In this document: positions 52,301 to 63,949 of the stretch, in pieces
Layout: the number at the start of each line of letters is the position of its first letter
How positions within the stretch are numbered: position 1 is the stretch's first letter
Source: Opisthocomus hoazin
Taxonomy: Eukaryota > Chordata > Aves > Opisthocomiformes > Opisthocomidae
Direction: 5' to 3'
NCBI RefSeq assembly: GCF_030867145.1
Contig: NC_134428.1
Coordinates: 22,051,537-22,115,536 of the forward strand
Length of the DNA stretch: 64,000 bases
The notes under the pieces: model-generated
What the model saw: the letters and a program-made list of their open reading frames with translations, nothing else
Told to the model about the DNA's origin: nothing
Databases searched by the model: none
Translations under genes and position numbers: made by a program

Positions 52301-55300
52301 GAAAAGATTAAATGGGAGAGATAAAAGAGAATTATGTTGCATAGAATACCGAAAATGCTTAGTATAAACCTCCTTCTTTTCCATAAGGAGGCTATTTCTC
52401 TCTCTCTCCCCCCCTCCTTCATAAGAATGCAGGGCATTAAATGTTTTCTGTTCTTTCTTGAGATAACTGCCCAGAAGAAGCCCTTTCAAAGCAGACATGT
52501 CACACAGTGATGACATTGTCATATGCTGAGAACGTTGGGCAGAACTTTTTTCAGGGAATTTCTGTCACTGGTGATGAGAACAGTGCCAGTTAGTTAATGT
52601 GTCTCTTGGACAAAACAGAAGCCTTCAGAAATAAGCTTTTTTAATTTTTTTTACCAGGCAGTTTTACGGTTTGGAATGTGTTAAGCATTGAGCTAATCCA
52701 GACACTGACTTCTGCAAAGTTTGGTTGCTTTGATGGATCAAGGCCAAAGGCACAAGTCTCTCTGTCGTGATTCAGTTCTGTAATGGAAGGGCAGATGTAG
52801 CCGGCAGCTATGGGAGAGCTGCAGAGAGTGGTAGAACTCTCTCCAGCTTTTTCCTGCTGTGAAAACTATGTCCACTACATCTCTGGGTCTTTTGGAGGGG
52901 AGCTTCAGGGGATGGGAGGGGGAAGCACACATACCACAGGTAAATGGCGGTAGGACTTGGACCCCTACCAGCTTGGTCCAGTGCTGTCCTACCAGCAGAT
53001 GTCCTGAAAGTGCTGCTTTGCCAGAGATCCTGGACTCCCCTCCCTCCTGCTGCCTTCCCCGCATCTTGTATGGTGACTGGTGTTCCTCCTTTGCCTCCAG
53101 TGCTGCCTTGGTAGAACGCGTGACAAAAGTAACGCTGGTTTATGGCTATGCATATGGGCTTCGGTGATTCCTGTACAGATTGTTTTTAGGGACTGTCAGG
53201 TAAAAGATTGGGTGGGTGGGGGACAGGGGCAGGAGGAAGCAGAACCCCACACCCTAATCAGTGGCTGAAATAGTCTTTATAACAAATGAGTTTACCGGCT
53301 TCTTTGAGTATGACAACCTTTCTTCATGGAGAGGTGTGCAGAAACTCCAGGGCTTTTGGTTGTCAAAAACCTTTCCATGCACAGTATAGCTTTGAAAACA
53401 AAACAAAAAAATACGCACACACAATAAACCCCCCAACAAATTTTCCTTTCTTAGGTTGCTGCAGAGGTAAGAGGAGATTGTAAGATTCTAGAATTTGACA
53501 ATTTGCTGGTTTTTGTCTCTCTGGGATTTTTTTCTATTGGATCTTGGGCAGGGGGAGTAGACACTCTGTTTGAAGTGTAAACTTGCGTGACATGGGGAGG
53601 TGGGGGTAGGAGATATTTGTATATCAGCATTTAGTGTGTAGAATTTCTGCTTTAAAAACCTGTCCTGCATCCCACCTTGACTCTGAGCTGTTGTGGCAGA
53701 ATGTTTATGGTGTTAGACTGTATTTTCTGAGGCAGTATATCCCATTGATGCGCATCACTGTTCTTCCCTGAAATCTCCCTCTGTGTTTTTCCCTCCTTAC
53801 TGTGATTCCTTCAGCTGACACAGAAGATGTGTGCATCGTGGAGAGGCTGTTCTCCAGTAGTTTGGTGGCCATAGTTAGCCTTAAAGCTCCACGCAAGCTG
53901 AAAGTTTGTCACTTTAAGAAGGGGACAGAGATTTGCAACTACAGTTACTCCAACACCATCTTGGCTGTCAAACTCAATAGACAGGTGAGTAGTAATTTTG
54001 ACTGGGTGAAAACACGGGAAGGGGTTGTGGATCTCATGCTGGTACTTCCTCTGCTGATTGATGTCTCTTCCTTTGGGGACAGAATTGCGATTTGAAATTA
54101 ACTTGTGCTTTTCCAGCTGTAGCTTCTGTATGGCATCTCAGTATGCGTGTTTGGTTAAGTATTTTTGATTCTGTGTTTATGTATTTATTTAGGAAAATGG
54201 TCCCAGTAAGCTGGGCATGCTTTGAGCAGGAGGTTGGACTAGAGACCCCCTGAGGTCCCTTGCAATGTGAATCATCCTGTGGTCCTAAATGTGAAAGTAT
54301 GTGAAGCTGACAATTTCCGTTCAGGCCAAAACTTAAAGTTGTTATCTGTTCACTTTTTATGTTCTGAAATAGTTCTTTTAAAAAAATAAAATCACTGAAC
54401 TGGTGAAATTTTTGAGTTAAGTACCTGTAACCATAGTTTGCTCTATTACTAAATTATTAGTGGGCTTTTCTGCAAATACAGACTTCTCCATCTCTGACTA
54501 GTTCATTCAGAGTAGAGAGAATGGCATCTGAAGGAGAGTATCTTCTTCGTGTCTGTCCTCACCCTGAAAATCAGCTGTGGGAGGATGGGATTCTTGTTTA
54601 AAATCATAAGGGAAACAGTGGCTAATATGGTTTCTGGCATAGTGACATAGCATTAAATGGATAGCATCTTGTTAGTCATCCAGATGTAGTTTAGAAAGTG
54701 TAAATGGGATGATGAAGACAGTTTGGGGTTTGTTTTTAAAAAAAAAAAATAAGCCCCTGACAAACTATTATGAGTAAGTAGTAGTGTCTATAAATGGTTT
54801 AAAGTCTTGTACGTTTTTCTGTTTAGCCAAAGCAGAAATGATTTCCACATGTGAATTGGCCTCTTGCAAGGGGGAAGGGTGGAAATATATAAGAGCAGGT
54901 ACAGAATAAGAATTAAATGGCTTTAAATGAAGGTTTCTGGCTTGCTGCCTTAAACTAGTAATGTAAATCATTTTCATTTAAATCAATTTGCACTAGCTGG
55001 TTGAGAGAAGTCAAGTGCACTGGTCAACTCAAGTGACCGAGTGTAGTATTGCGCTGTTGAAGCCTTGTCAAGAGGTGTATCTTGTGTGTCTTCTCTCAGA
55101 CTCTTATTTCTTCCCATCAGGTGGGTACGACCTTTTCTCTATTGGAAGGTACCTACTGCATTTTGGATACATTTTTTTTTTTAGGATTGATAAGTTAATA
55201 TAAACTCCAGTTTGATATCGGCATTTCGTCCTCTTTCCCATGTCTAGAGGCTGATAGTATGTCTGGAAGAGTCTCTTTATATACACAACATACGAGACAT

Positions 55301-58300
55301 GAAGGTATTGCATACAATCAGGGAGACGCCTCCCAATCCTGCAGGTGAGTATCTTGTTAGAAGTAATGTAACTCTGAAAAGTGCATTCTGTGTCCCTGTG
55401 TGACATTTCCTACAGGGAACTGTAGCATTGTAAATTACCCTTTCCAATAAAAGTAACAATTAAATACGTGTCTTAAAGCCTACCCATTTAATCCAGGTGA
55501 GGTTTTTGAGAACAAATAGCAGGCTCTGCCTGAAACTGCGTCTTCCCAGTATTTTAGTCTCCTAGAGTGGGTGTGTTGAAATCTTAGAAAGAAATAGTAG
55601 ATACAAACTGGATTTTGCCAGTGCTTGGTATAGTTAAAGGCTTTGTCAAGTTAATGCTTTAGGAGTCATGGCAGACATGGGAAATTCTACTGCTTAATCA
55701 GTTATTGTAGCTCTACTGGTATTCTTCCTTTTCTACTTTAACTTTAGTTAAACAGTTGACTGTGTTGCAGGTTGACTCTGAGATGACTCATCCTTGCTCT
55801 GTTTTTGTTGATACCTTGTGAGGATAACTGGAGTTATCTTTGTAATATTCAAACATAGAATCAGGAAGTTTTGCTGCAGAAGTCTTGGGATTTGCCTCTT
55901 TCTAATTCTGTTCCTGCATCCTTTCTAGGATTGTGTGCTTTATCAATAAACAATGATAACTGCTACCTGGCCTATCCAGGAAGTGCAACTATTGGAGAAG
56001 TACAAGTCTTTGACACCATCAATCTGGTAAGGATCTTTGTGAACGTTGTTCCTGCTTCGGAAGATGCAGTTTTTGGAAATGACTTAACTTGCTCTGAGGG
56101 GAATTACTAGACACTCGGGTTCCTCTACGTCAGTTTGCAGTATCTCTTATAGCTAGGCTTTACAGAACCTCGGCAAAGAAAATACAGGCGCTAATGTTAG
56201 ATTTGATGAGTAGAGTTGGGCAAATGGGTGAAGCAAAGGAAAGTAATTTCTATTTGAATTGTCTTTTAATTATCCTTCTACTGCTTGTACTCTCTATGCG
56301 CACGCTTCAGTGATAATTTCATGTACTTTTACTTAGTTACTGAGACAAATATTGAAGCTGTTGTCCCTAAAGTAAGACCCATATTTGACTTGAATGCTCT
56401 TAAATATGCAGTCTTAAACTGCAAGCCTGTAGCTTTTAATCTGTACTGTACTAAGGTTATATTTTATTGATTCACTCCTGCAGAGAGCTGCTAATATGAT
56501 CCCAGCTCATGATAGTCCCTTGGCTGCTTTGGCATTTGATGCAAGTGGTACTAAACTTGCCACTGCGTCGGAAAAGGTAAGGTGGCTTTTTACTGACTTG
56601 CCGACAGTGATAAAAATGAAATTTGTTTCTAAGTGTTTTAAGTAACTTTAAGCGTGCACAATTCCGCACACAAATGCCAAAAAAGAAGGCTTATGGTTAT
56701 AATGGCAAATCTAAGTTAAGAACTGTTAATGGTATTTGGCGCAATTTCCATGCTGTGAAATGTTGGATAATAAGGTTATTTAAATAAACACATTTTAATC
56801 TGGCTGTAATGAGGGCAGTCCTCTAAGTGTTTCTCCCTTTGGTGCAGGATACTTATTAGAAATCAGTTGTCTTGGTTTGATGCTGTCTTCGTAATGAAAA
56901 CAAGACAGTTAAAGTCAGAATAGAGAGAGATGTGTTGCCAGTCTTTGGCACATGATGACAAATTGTCCATCTAAATTGTATAAATTAGAAAGTCTGAAGC
57001 CTCTGCTCCTTTAATAATAAGCTTAGAATGTAAAGGTGTAACTGAATGCATCTGATAAAAGTACAAAGACATCCAGGTGACTGTATGTGGGACTTGTCTA
57101 GTGTGGTCATCTCCATCATCAGTCTGATAAGAAGGGCTGTTCTTGATGCATATCTTGTTCCCTACATTAGTAGCTCCTGCCTCTTGTCATTTCTCTACAC
57201 TTCAAACACATCCTACGAACAGGCTCCATAAATATTTCATGCTAATATGTGGTGTGCATCAACAGCAATAAGTTAACAGCAGAGTGTTTTGCTGCTTGTC
57301 GTTGTACTCTGCTCACTAGAGGTAATACACAATGAACAAACTTCAAATGAAAAACGATTTTTTTTTTTTTTCCTTCTTACAGGGGACAGTAATAAGAGTG
57401 TTTTCCATTCCAGAGGGACAGAAACTCTTTGAATTCCGAAGGGGAGTGAAGAGGTAAAGTTCAACTGGGCTAACTATCTGAAGCTCCTTCCTTACAGTAG
57501 ATCTCCAGTATGTTCTGCAATTGAGCTGGTATCCTGATTTTGCCCGTTTTCATCTTTGTTTGTCCCTGTCTGTACGCTTATGACAGTTTCAGCTTGAATG
57601 TCTTCCAGTTTCACTCTATTGGACTTGTCTATTGTACAGATCAATCCTGTCAGAATTGTACTCCTTCTTGCCTTTTTAAAAATGTATTGGTGAGGGAACT
57701 TGTTTAAAGTGAGTTACCTTTTTTGAGATATATTGTGTTCTTGTGGCAGTTGAAGGCGGTACATCTAATGTTCTTGCTCTCTTCTAAATCCTTCCAGTGC
57801 TGTGATCCTTGATAGCCATTGTGAAATGGTACTGTGATTTGTGGTAGCAGTAACTCTGTAGTTCTGCTGTACTTTATACAGAGATAAGACTTGAGTTCAG
57901 ACTGTTACTAATTGACCCTGGTATCTGGTATACATCAGAGCTGAACATCATTAATCAGGCTCTTGCTCTTGAAGTGCTTAAAGAAGGTATTGGAGACTTC
58001 AGAATGCTTATTATGGAAATGTTCTTTTTTCTTATTTGTGAAGCAGTGGTGACTGAGAAATCTGCTTAATTATTAATTAAGCCAAATACTTTGGCTTAAT
58101 TGTTAGTCACGTGCAGTCGCTGACAGAAGAGCAGGGGAGTCTACCATGCAGCCACAGTTCCTCCCAGCTCTCTCAGTACAGCTTGTGTGAACGTTACGCA
58201 GCTCCTTAACAGTGAACGTGCAGAAAGACTTCTACCTACCAAAATGGAGAAATAATATTCTCGTTTAAGTCAGTTCCCAAGAGTTAGTGAACACTAGCTT

Positions 58301-61300
58301 TCTTCTTACACTAGTTGGTGCAGTACTAAAATCTGAAAAATAACGTTTCATTGTTTTCCCTTTTTTTTCCCCGCCCCCTAGGTGTGTGAGCATCTGTTCA
58401 CTGGCTTTCAGCATGGATGGCATGTTTCTGTCTGCATCCAGTAACACAGAGACGGTGCATATCTTCAAACTTGAGACTGTGAAAGAAAAGTAGGTTTCAG
58501 AGCTGCCTTAGATTTTTCAAGGAAAAGGCTTTAAAATTGATTATACTCAGCAGGATGAGTTCTCCAAAGTCTGGACAGCCTTCTTTTGAACGCTTCTGTA
58601 AAGTGAAGGGCAGGCGAAGTCGTGTATGAATCAGCAGCTGCAGCTGAGCTGCGTACTGTTCTCGCAGTGAATAGAAAAGGTGTTTCTGCTGAAGGGAAAT
58701 TGGCTGTCCTTGGCAGAGGAATGTGGAGCAGTTTAACATTTGCAGTTACATATGTGTTTCACCTCTTCTTGACATCCATACGGGAAAAGCTGTCTAAGCA
58801 ATGCCTTCCAGCTGCCTGTAGGGCTTGAAAAGGCACCACATTATAAAATGTTCCTATCTATGATTTGAGAGGACGGTCTTAGATTTCTGTGGAAGGTGTT
58901 GGAAACAATGATTTGCTTAGTGATAAACAGGTGAATAAAGTCTTGAAGCATAGTACTTTCCAGTTGATCTTGCCCTTGTATAATGAGCCTTATGAAATGC
59001 AGTTTTATAAGTGGAAGTATGAGTTTACAATCAAACATGCTTAAATAACAGGCTGAGGGTATTGTAGGATATGTTGTGCCCTGCAGCATAAACGGAGTGC
59101 ATTAGAGTTCTCAAGGGTATTAGTTATTTCTGAAGAGAAACAAATAGCTGCTGAATATCTTTAAAAGTAAAAAGGTGTTTCAAAGTGTTTATACACCTTT
59201 CTTCCTAACGTGAAGGCGAAGTCAGTCACTTTTTTCTTCTGACTTGTAGACCTCAGGAAGAGCCTACAACCTGGACAGGTTACTTTGGAAAAGTGCTGAT
59301 GGCATCAACAAGCTATCTGCCCTCTCAAGTAACAGAAATGTTCAACCAGGGTAGAGCCTTTGCTACAGTCCGCCTGCCGTTCTGTGGGCACAAAAACATC
59401 TGTGCGCTTGCCACGTGAGTAAAGAAATGGAGCCTGCATTCACCACCGTTGTAGAACATGGCCTCATCTCCAGCCGAGCGGGTAGTACGCGGAGCAGCAG
59501 ATCGCCTCTTGCAGTTTAAGAGTGATGTGTTAGAGCTAACACCTCACAGCCCTGCGAGGGGGGTAGGAATAGGCACGATATTTGGATGAGAATAGGCTAT
59601 TTCTGAGTGTTGTTTAAAGATGTCTCTTAATTTTGAAGGAAGGATGTTGAGAACAGACCCGTGGGCTTATGGCACTTGCTTCAGATAGTGCTAGGGGGAG
59701 TGATACTGCATGTTGTGTTAGTGAACTGCAAAATTAGGCAATCCAGACTAACCATTAATAAAGTCTGTGAAAGCCAGTTCATATTGTCTCTAAAACAGCA
59801 TAGCATTGATTAGATTTAATCCTCAAAATTAACTTTAATCTTTATTCTGCCTTCACCAAAGGCAGGTCCCATTTGGCACAGCTGCCAAAGCAATAAGCTG
59901 AGTGCTAGTAAGCTTATTTTGTGGAGGTTTTATAGCTTTTGTGCTAAATTGACTTCACATCTGTACTCTTGCTGTTCTGATCTTAACGCACCCTTTAAGC
60001 AATAGTTAAGCCTTGTAACACTTCTGAAACAACTAAATACTTCCCGTTAGAATATTTGTGTCTGGAGTTGCACAAAGCTTGGTAACAGGATGGTAACTTC
60101 CGAATCTGTTTTACTGGTCGTAGAGAAGTTGCTCGAGTCCTGTGGCATCCCATTAGTCCCAAAGTGTGGTTATGCCTTCATTTTTTGCACACAGTTCATT
60201 CGTAGGTGCTCTGACTGTTAACGGTGTTCCCTGCCTAGGAGCAAGAGTGTGGAAGATAATCGCTTAAAGTCAGGGGACGTGGGGAGAGTGTGCTTTCTGA
60301 AGTTCTTACTGATCTGTTGCTCTCCCTTAAACCTTTCTAGAATCCAGAAGATCCCTCGTTTATTGGTGGGAGCTGCTGATGGGTATCTCTACATGTACAA
60401 CCTAGACCCCCAAGAAGGAGGAGAGTGCACACTAATGAAGCAGCACAAGTAAGTCCGTATTAGCTGAGAACGGTTGTATTCTATTTCACGAAATCCAGTT
60501 TGTTCTTAAATTTACTTCTGTTTTGCAGAAGTCTAAGTTAGTTTAGAGAAATGAGCTATTCTAATCTTTTTCCAGACCTCTGACATGAACAAGTAATTTC
60601 AGAATCCCCCTGTGCCTTGCTTCCTAGTATCTACTACACTAAGCACCACTTCACCAGCAGAAACTTAACACTGTCTGATTGCAGTGAAGGATCAATCGCC
60701 GTTTGCTGTGTGATCCTGTTCCTCTTACTTGGCAGTTTGAGTGGAGTTACTTAAACAAGAACTTGAAACGGCTGACACCATCCTCTTCATCAATAAATGA
60801 AGCAGTTACAGGCACGAGAAAGAGATGTTAACTGTGACTTCACAGAGGGGAATCTGGCCTATGAGATTACCTGTATTCTCTCTCTACAGATGTCCTTATT
60901 AAACTTCCTTGCATATAGGCCAGCCAGCTAATGTTCTGTAGCAGTACTGCAGAACACTTACAGAAATTACGACAAGGCGTTGTTCTTTTTTAGTAAGGTT
61001 TGGCAGGAAAAGCTAGGGTAATATAGTCCGATTACTTACATGATCAATCATAGAATTAAAGCCAGTAACTCATGATGATAATTCAGGTTTGCAGCTTTGC
61101 TCCATCTGTAATACTGGGCAAGAGGCATACATTTATCTGAACATTTTAAGGTATGACCTCTGGCTTCACTTGTAGATGAAATGAAGTCTCAGAGAGGGAA
61201 GCGTTTATAAAGTTCTTAATAGCTGAGCTGCTCTAATAACCTTCACTAGAGGGGTTTCTATTATATGTACACAAAGCAACCACTTCTGTTTTGGACAGAG

Positions 61301-62703
61301 CTCAAGAGACAATTTATAAGGTTGCTGGTTGGAATGGTTGTTATTTTTTTAGTCACGCGCTCTTGGTTTGAGTCTCTCTTCCTAGTATCAGCTACTAGGA
61401 TTTAGATCCTGATGCTGTGTCAGAGGCAAGCATGTTGCTGATGAGTCTTCAGTGTTAAATATGAAGTGTTGTCAGATGCCTTCTTGACAGTTCTCTGGAA
61501 CAGAGGGACCAAGTTCCTCCTGTTGCATGTATCTGTGTATTTATTCTTGCACATCTAAAGAGATATTCTTGTGTAGCTGTCGCCTGAAGTTGTTTTCTGC
61601 CCAGGTGGGTCACCTCTCCAGCTAATCTCTCTCTGCTTGGTAGGCTCGATGGCAGTATGGAGCCAGCCAACGAAATTCTAGAGTCTGCATCCCACGACCG
61701 GCCATTGGTAGCACAGACATACAGTGCTGCTGTCACTAAAGGTACATACGTGCCTTCCTCACCCACAAGGCATGGTAAGGAGAAGGCTGGAAACGGGGCA
61801 GAGAGCACCTCTGCGTATTGCTTCATTCTAGATGGCTGTGTGAGCTCGTCTACTTCAACACTGAGCTTTTCCTAACTGCGGGTGTGATGTGGAGCATTGG
61901 TGAGCAGTAGGAAAAGAGCACTTGTGATGTACAGTAGCCTCCTGTAGATGGATCACTCAGCTTTGCTACTTTCTGAGTAGAACTTTTACTCAAATTGTGG
62001 TTGATTACTGTAGTGATAGTTCCAGTACTTGCCAAATGATTCTTGAGATGCCCTAACACAATTAGTTCATACAGGAGTTCTGCACCCAGACCTCATACAA
62101 AGCATCTGAATTATAGCCACTCTTTTTTTAGCAGGGATAAGTGCTCCTATCATTCCTTTATGGGAGCAGTGACCTTTTAGCCTGATTTGTTGCTCTGTAA
62201 AATTGAGAGGATGAGAATTTGCTTAATGCTGCAGCTCTCTGTGTGGAGCTTTTACCATCTTTATATGGCACTCAGGTCAGTGCTTCAACTGCAGGGGAAG
62301 GATGGTTTGTATAGCATCAGTACTGCAGTTGCAGCTCTAAGCATGGATGGAGATTAAGAAAAACAGCAGCCTGCCCAAAGCACCAGTACGTGTTGCACAT
62401 GCAGAGAGTAGTTTAATTTTGATCATAAACCGGTCTTGGCTTAGAGAACGGCAGTCATGATAAAAGCAAACATAGGGTGGCAGTGGAACCATTGCAAGTC
62501 ATGCCTGGTACTTCAGCTCTGAGCATTCACTTTGGATCCAACCTCAGTTAGTGCTGCTCATCCCCCAACTACTTGTTCCTTTCTCTGCAGCCTATACGGA
62601 TGACCTGGGTGCCGTGGGTGGAGCTTGCCTGGAAGATGAAACCAGCTCCCTTAGATTGGATGAAGACAGTGAGCATCCCCCCATGATCCTTCGGACAGAC
62701 TGA
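40268..62703 (+). CDS. WIPI2: WIPI2, WD repeat domain phosphoinositide-interacting protein 2
   Basis: WIPI2 is a PROPPIN beta-propeller that binds PI3P on forming autophagosomes and recruits ATG16L1, so that LC3 is lipidated. Twelve coding exons, all GT-AG with consistent phases, give 436 residues, the length of the human WIPI2b form. It starts [20 protein letters not shown] and ends HPPMILRTD. The lipid-binding FRRG motif is at residues 223-226. R108, the position used to bind ATG16L1 in human WIPI2b, lies in KLNRQ. S395 in VPSSPTR corresponds to the reported mTORC1 site. The longer human form with about 18 extra residues after exon 1 is not seen: reading through the exon 1 donor gives an immediate stop. 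No frame break was seen. Introns 1 and 2 are long (8.7 and 4.7 kb); the rest are short. Confidence 0.98.
40342..49005 (+). other. WIPI2 intron 1
   Basis: About 8.7 kb with no coding exon supported. After the CpG island ends near 40.7 kb the sequence is AT-rich and free of recognisable CR1 or MIR. A 91-codon open frame at 41311-41586 is not recognised. Confidence 0.8.
49006..49088 (+). CDS. WIPI2: WIPI2 coding exon 2 (residues 25-53)
   Basis: The acceptor is CTTTTTCAG and the donor is A|gtgagt. It encodes [20 protein letters not shown], then LEQIYEC. Confidence 0.97.
50270..50390 (+). repeat. MIR-like 3' end relic
   Basis: An AAGCATCTTGCTCAAAATCTTG start, then AAAGCAGCTGGGATTAGAAT and TTAGATCTGCAGATTCCAAT, follow the order of the MIR 3' region (CTTGCCCAAGGTCACACAGC, GAGCTGGGATTTGAACCCAG, GTCTGACTCC). 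The core itself is not kept. Confidence 0.55.
51172..51265 (-). repeat. CR1 LINE internal fragment
   Basis: GAAGAAGTTCTTCCTCCTGT, CAGCTGGAACTTCCTCTGCT and TCAGTTTGTGCCCGTTGCCC are the reverse complement of a CR1 stretch seen also at 16230 and 20750. It lacks the 3' terminal repeat, so it is a cut piece. Confidence 0.9.
53815..53984 (+). CDS. WIPI2: WIPI2 coding exon 3 (residues 53-109)
   Basis: The acceptor is TTCCTTCAG and the donor is CAG|gtgagt. It encodes blade 2 with [20 protein letters not shown] and ends LAVKLNRQ, including R108. Confidence 0.97.
54218..54291 (+). repeat. CR1 LINE extreme 3' fragment
   Basis: GCTTTGAGCAGGAGGTTGGA, then CTAGAGACCCCCTGAGGTCC and a decayed AATCATCCTGTGG end, match the last 70-80 bases of CR1. 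It lies in WIPI2 intron 3. Confidence 0.8.
55248..55344 (+). CDS. WIPI2: WIPI2 coding exon 4 (residues 110-141)
   Basis: The acceptor is CATGTCTAG and the donor is CAG|gtgagt. It encodes [20 protein letters not shown], then [12 protein letters not shown]. Confidence 0.97.
55929..56026 (+). CDS. WIPI2: WIPI2 coding exon 5 (residues 142-174)
   Basis: The acceptor is CTTTCTAG and the donor is CTG|gtaagg. It encodes [20 protein letters not shown], then [12 protein letters not shown]. Confidence 0.97.
56484..56576 (+). CDS. WIPI2: WIPI2 coding exon 6 (residues 175-205)
   Basis: The acceptor is CTCCTGCAG and the donor is AAG|gtaagg. It encodes [20 protein letters not shown], then [11 protein letters not shown], a blade leading into the lipid-binding face. 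Confidence 0.97.
57383..57453 (+). CDS. WIPI2: WIPI2 coding exon 7 (residues 206-229), FRRG motif
   Basis: A long T tract and CTTACAG form the acceptor; the donor is AG|gtaaag. It encodes [18 protein letters not shown] and the rest of the FRRG motif, whose two arginines (R224, R225) bind PI3P in PROPPINs. Confidence 0.97.
58382..58489 (+). CDS. WIPI2: WIPI2 coding exon 8 (residues 229-265)
   Basis: The acceptor is CCCCCTAG and the donor is AA|gtaggt. It encodes [20 protein letters not shown], then [15 protein letters not shown]. Confidence 0.96.
59250..59414 (+). CDS. WIPI2: WIPI2 coding exon 9 (residues 265-320)
   Basis: The acceptor is ACTTGTAG and the donor is AC|gtgagt. It encodes the blade 6 loop region, [20 protein letters not shown] and onward, used by PROPPINs for membrane contact, and ends [10 protein letters not shown]. 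Confidence 0.96.
60341..60448 (+). CDS. WIPI2: WIPI2 coding exon 10 (residues 320-356)
   Basis: The acceptor is CTTTCTAG and the donor is AA|gtaagt. It encodes [20 protein letters not shown], then [15 protein letters not shown], the last propeller blade. Confidence 0.97.
61644..61774 (+). CDS. WIPI2: WIPI2 coding exon 11 (residues 356-400)
   Basis: The acceptor is CTTGGTAG and the donor is G|gtaagg. It encodes the flexible C-terminal tail with [10 protein letters not shown]395 is the second serine of that motif. Confidence 0.95.
62591..62703 (+). CDS. WIPI2: WIPI2 coding exon 12 (residues 400-436, stop)
   Basis: The acceptor is TCTCTGCAG, and TGA is at 62701-62703. It encodes the acidic tail [16 protein letters not shown]... 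ending HPPMILRTD. Confidence 0.97.
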
Positions 62704-63075
62704 ACTTTGACCTGTGAACTCACTCCTGAAGCAGAGAACACTGGCTCGATGTTTCCTGAGGAATCTCGTGTTATGCTGCTATGAACTTTGACAAGAGTTG
62801 GGAGAGAGGATGACAGACTCTTACAGTTTTAAGTCGTAGCTGTAGTTCTAATTCAATACAATTGGAAAAATATATGGTTTTCAATTCAGTGGCTTTTAAT
62901 CTTGCTTATCTATTTTAGCTGTGTTTTTTTTTTTTGTTGCCAAAACCTGCTGTTTGTGCAGCCCTCGGAGCCTACTAGCTTTGCATGCGTTCATGTGCCA
63001 AGCAAGCATAGGAGGGGGGGAGAGAGAGAGAGAAGCCACTTTATAACAGACACAAGTTTGTATTTTTTTTATATA

Positions 63076-63083
63076 TGTATATA
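63076..63083 (+). promoter_or_regulatory. Pumilio-type element (TGTATATA)
   Basis: It is a perfect UGUANAUA octamer in the WIPI2 3' UTR, in an AU-rich open context. Binding is inferred from the motif. Confidence 0.45.
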
Positions 63084-63790
63084 ATATTTAGCTTATATAA
63101 GGAAGGAGTAGAGAAGTGGTTCTGGAAGCTAAGACTAGTTCTGCACTGACAAAGGTCCAAATGGTTTCCTGTGCATGGGCTTGCAGGCATACCTAGTGAC
63201 TGACATGCAACCTTTCAAATGCAATGGCCTGTTTTTGGGGTTCTCCCTCCCCTTTCCTGGACCATTTTGTTAATTAAAATTCCTTCTGAATGTTGTGTAT
63301 TTGTGGGACTGTTCTGTTTGTTGGGATAGAGAACTGGAAGAGCTTCCCTGCATAAGGATGTAGAATACAGAAAGTGCCTTTACAGGGAAGACAAGGAATT
63401 GCTGCAGGAAGAAAGCTCGGATGAAGGAGGAGTTGCTAGAGACTCTTGTACACCTTTAGTGTTTGGGTGTCTGTAGCCCATAGTGGCTGATAAGCTTGTG
63501 GGTGTTTTTTAGAGAAGACTTGGAATGCACTTTTTCTCTCCTGTAGATTGTCTTATTTCCTTGGCAGAGTAGCAATAACTTTTTTTATACTACTTTAAAT
63601 TATCCAAAGCAAGGATTCTGTCAGGCTGGATGGAAGTCGTTGTAGAGCATGGCAGCCCCACTCCTTTCAAGAGCCGTAAGACTTCCGGGTGGAAGGCATA
63701 GCTCTCAACTCTTGCTTCTCTTCAGTCTGGGGCTGGGTGTACTGCTTGAGTAGTGAAGGTCCATGGTTATTTTTTTTTTCCAGATACTGA

Positions 63791-63798
63791 TGTAAATA
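63791..63798 (+). promoter_or_regulatory. Pumilio-type element (TGTAAATA)
   Basis: It is a second perfect UGUANAUA octamer, about 150 bases before the AATAAA. It would be lost if the upstream ATTAAA at 63273 were used. Confidence 0.45.
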
Positions 63799-63943
63799 TA
63801 AATGATTTTGAAAGATGAATTTTCTTCTGGGTTCTCTTCTGCTGGATAACAGTGCTTTTGTAGGGTTTTTTTTATTTCCCCTTTCATCAGAGTACCTCTT
63901 GTGATTACACTCCAAGGACTGGTTGTCTCTTTGGCAGTTTTGG

Positions 63944-63949
63944 AATAAA
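63944..63949 (+). terminator. WIPI2: WIPI2 polyadenylation signal AATAAA
   Basis: A canonical hexamer about 1.24 kb after the stop codon. It is the first AATAAA in the 3' UTR. A weaker ATTAAA at 63273-63278 may give a shorter form. Confidence 0.6.

Larger units (their letters stand above)
49089..53814 (+). other. WIPI2 intron 2
   Basis: About 4.7 kb, no coding exon supported. It holds a MIR-like tail (50270-50390) and a CR1 fragment (51172-51265). The rest appears unique. Confidence 0.8.
53985..62590 (+). other. WIPI2 introns 3-11
   Basis: These are short introns of roughly 0.4-1.3 kb, AT-rich and unique apart from the CR1 end in intron 3. All have GT donors (gtgagt, gtaagg, gtaaag, gtaggt or gtaagt) and AG acceptors. 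No RNA gene or extra conserved exon was recognised. Confidence 0.75.
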
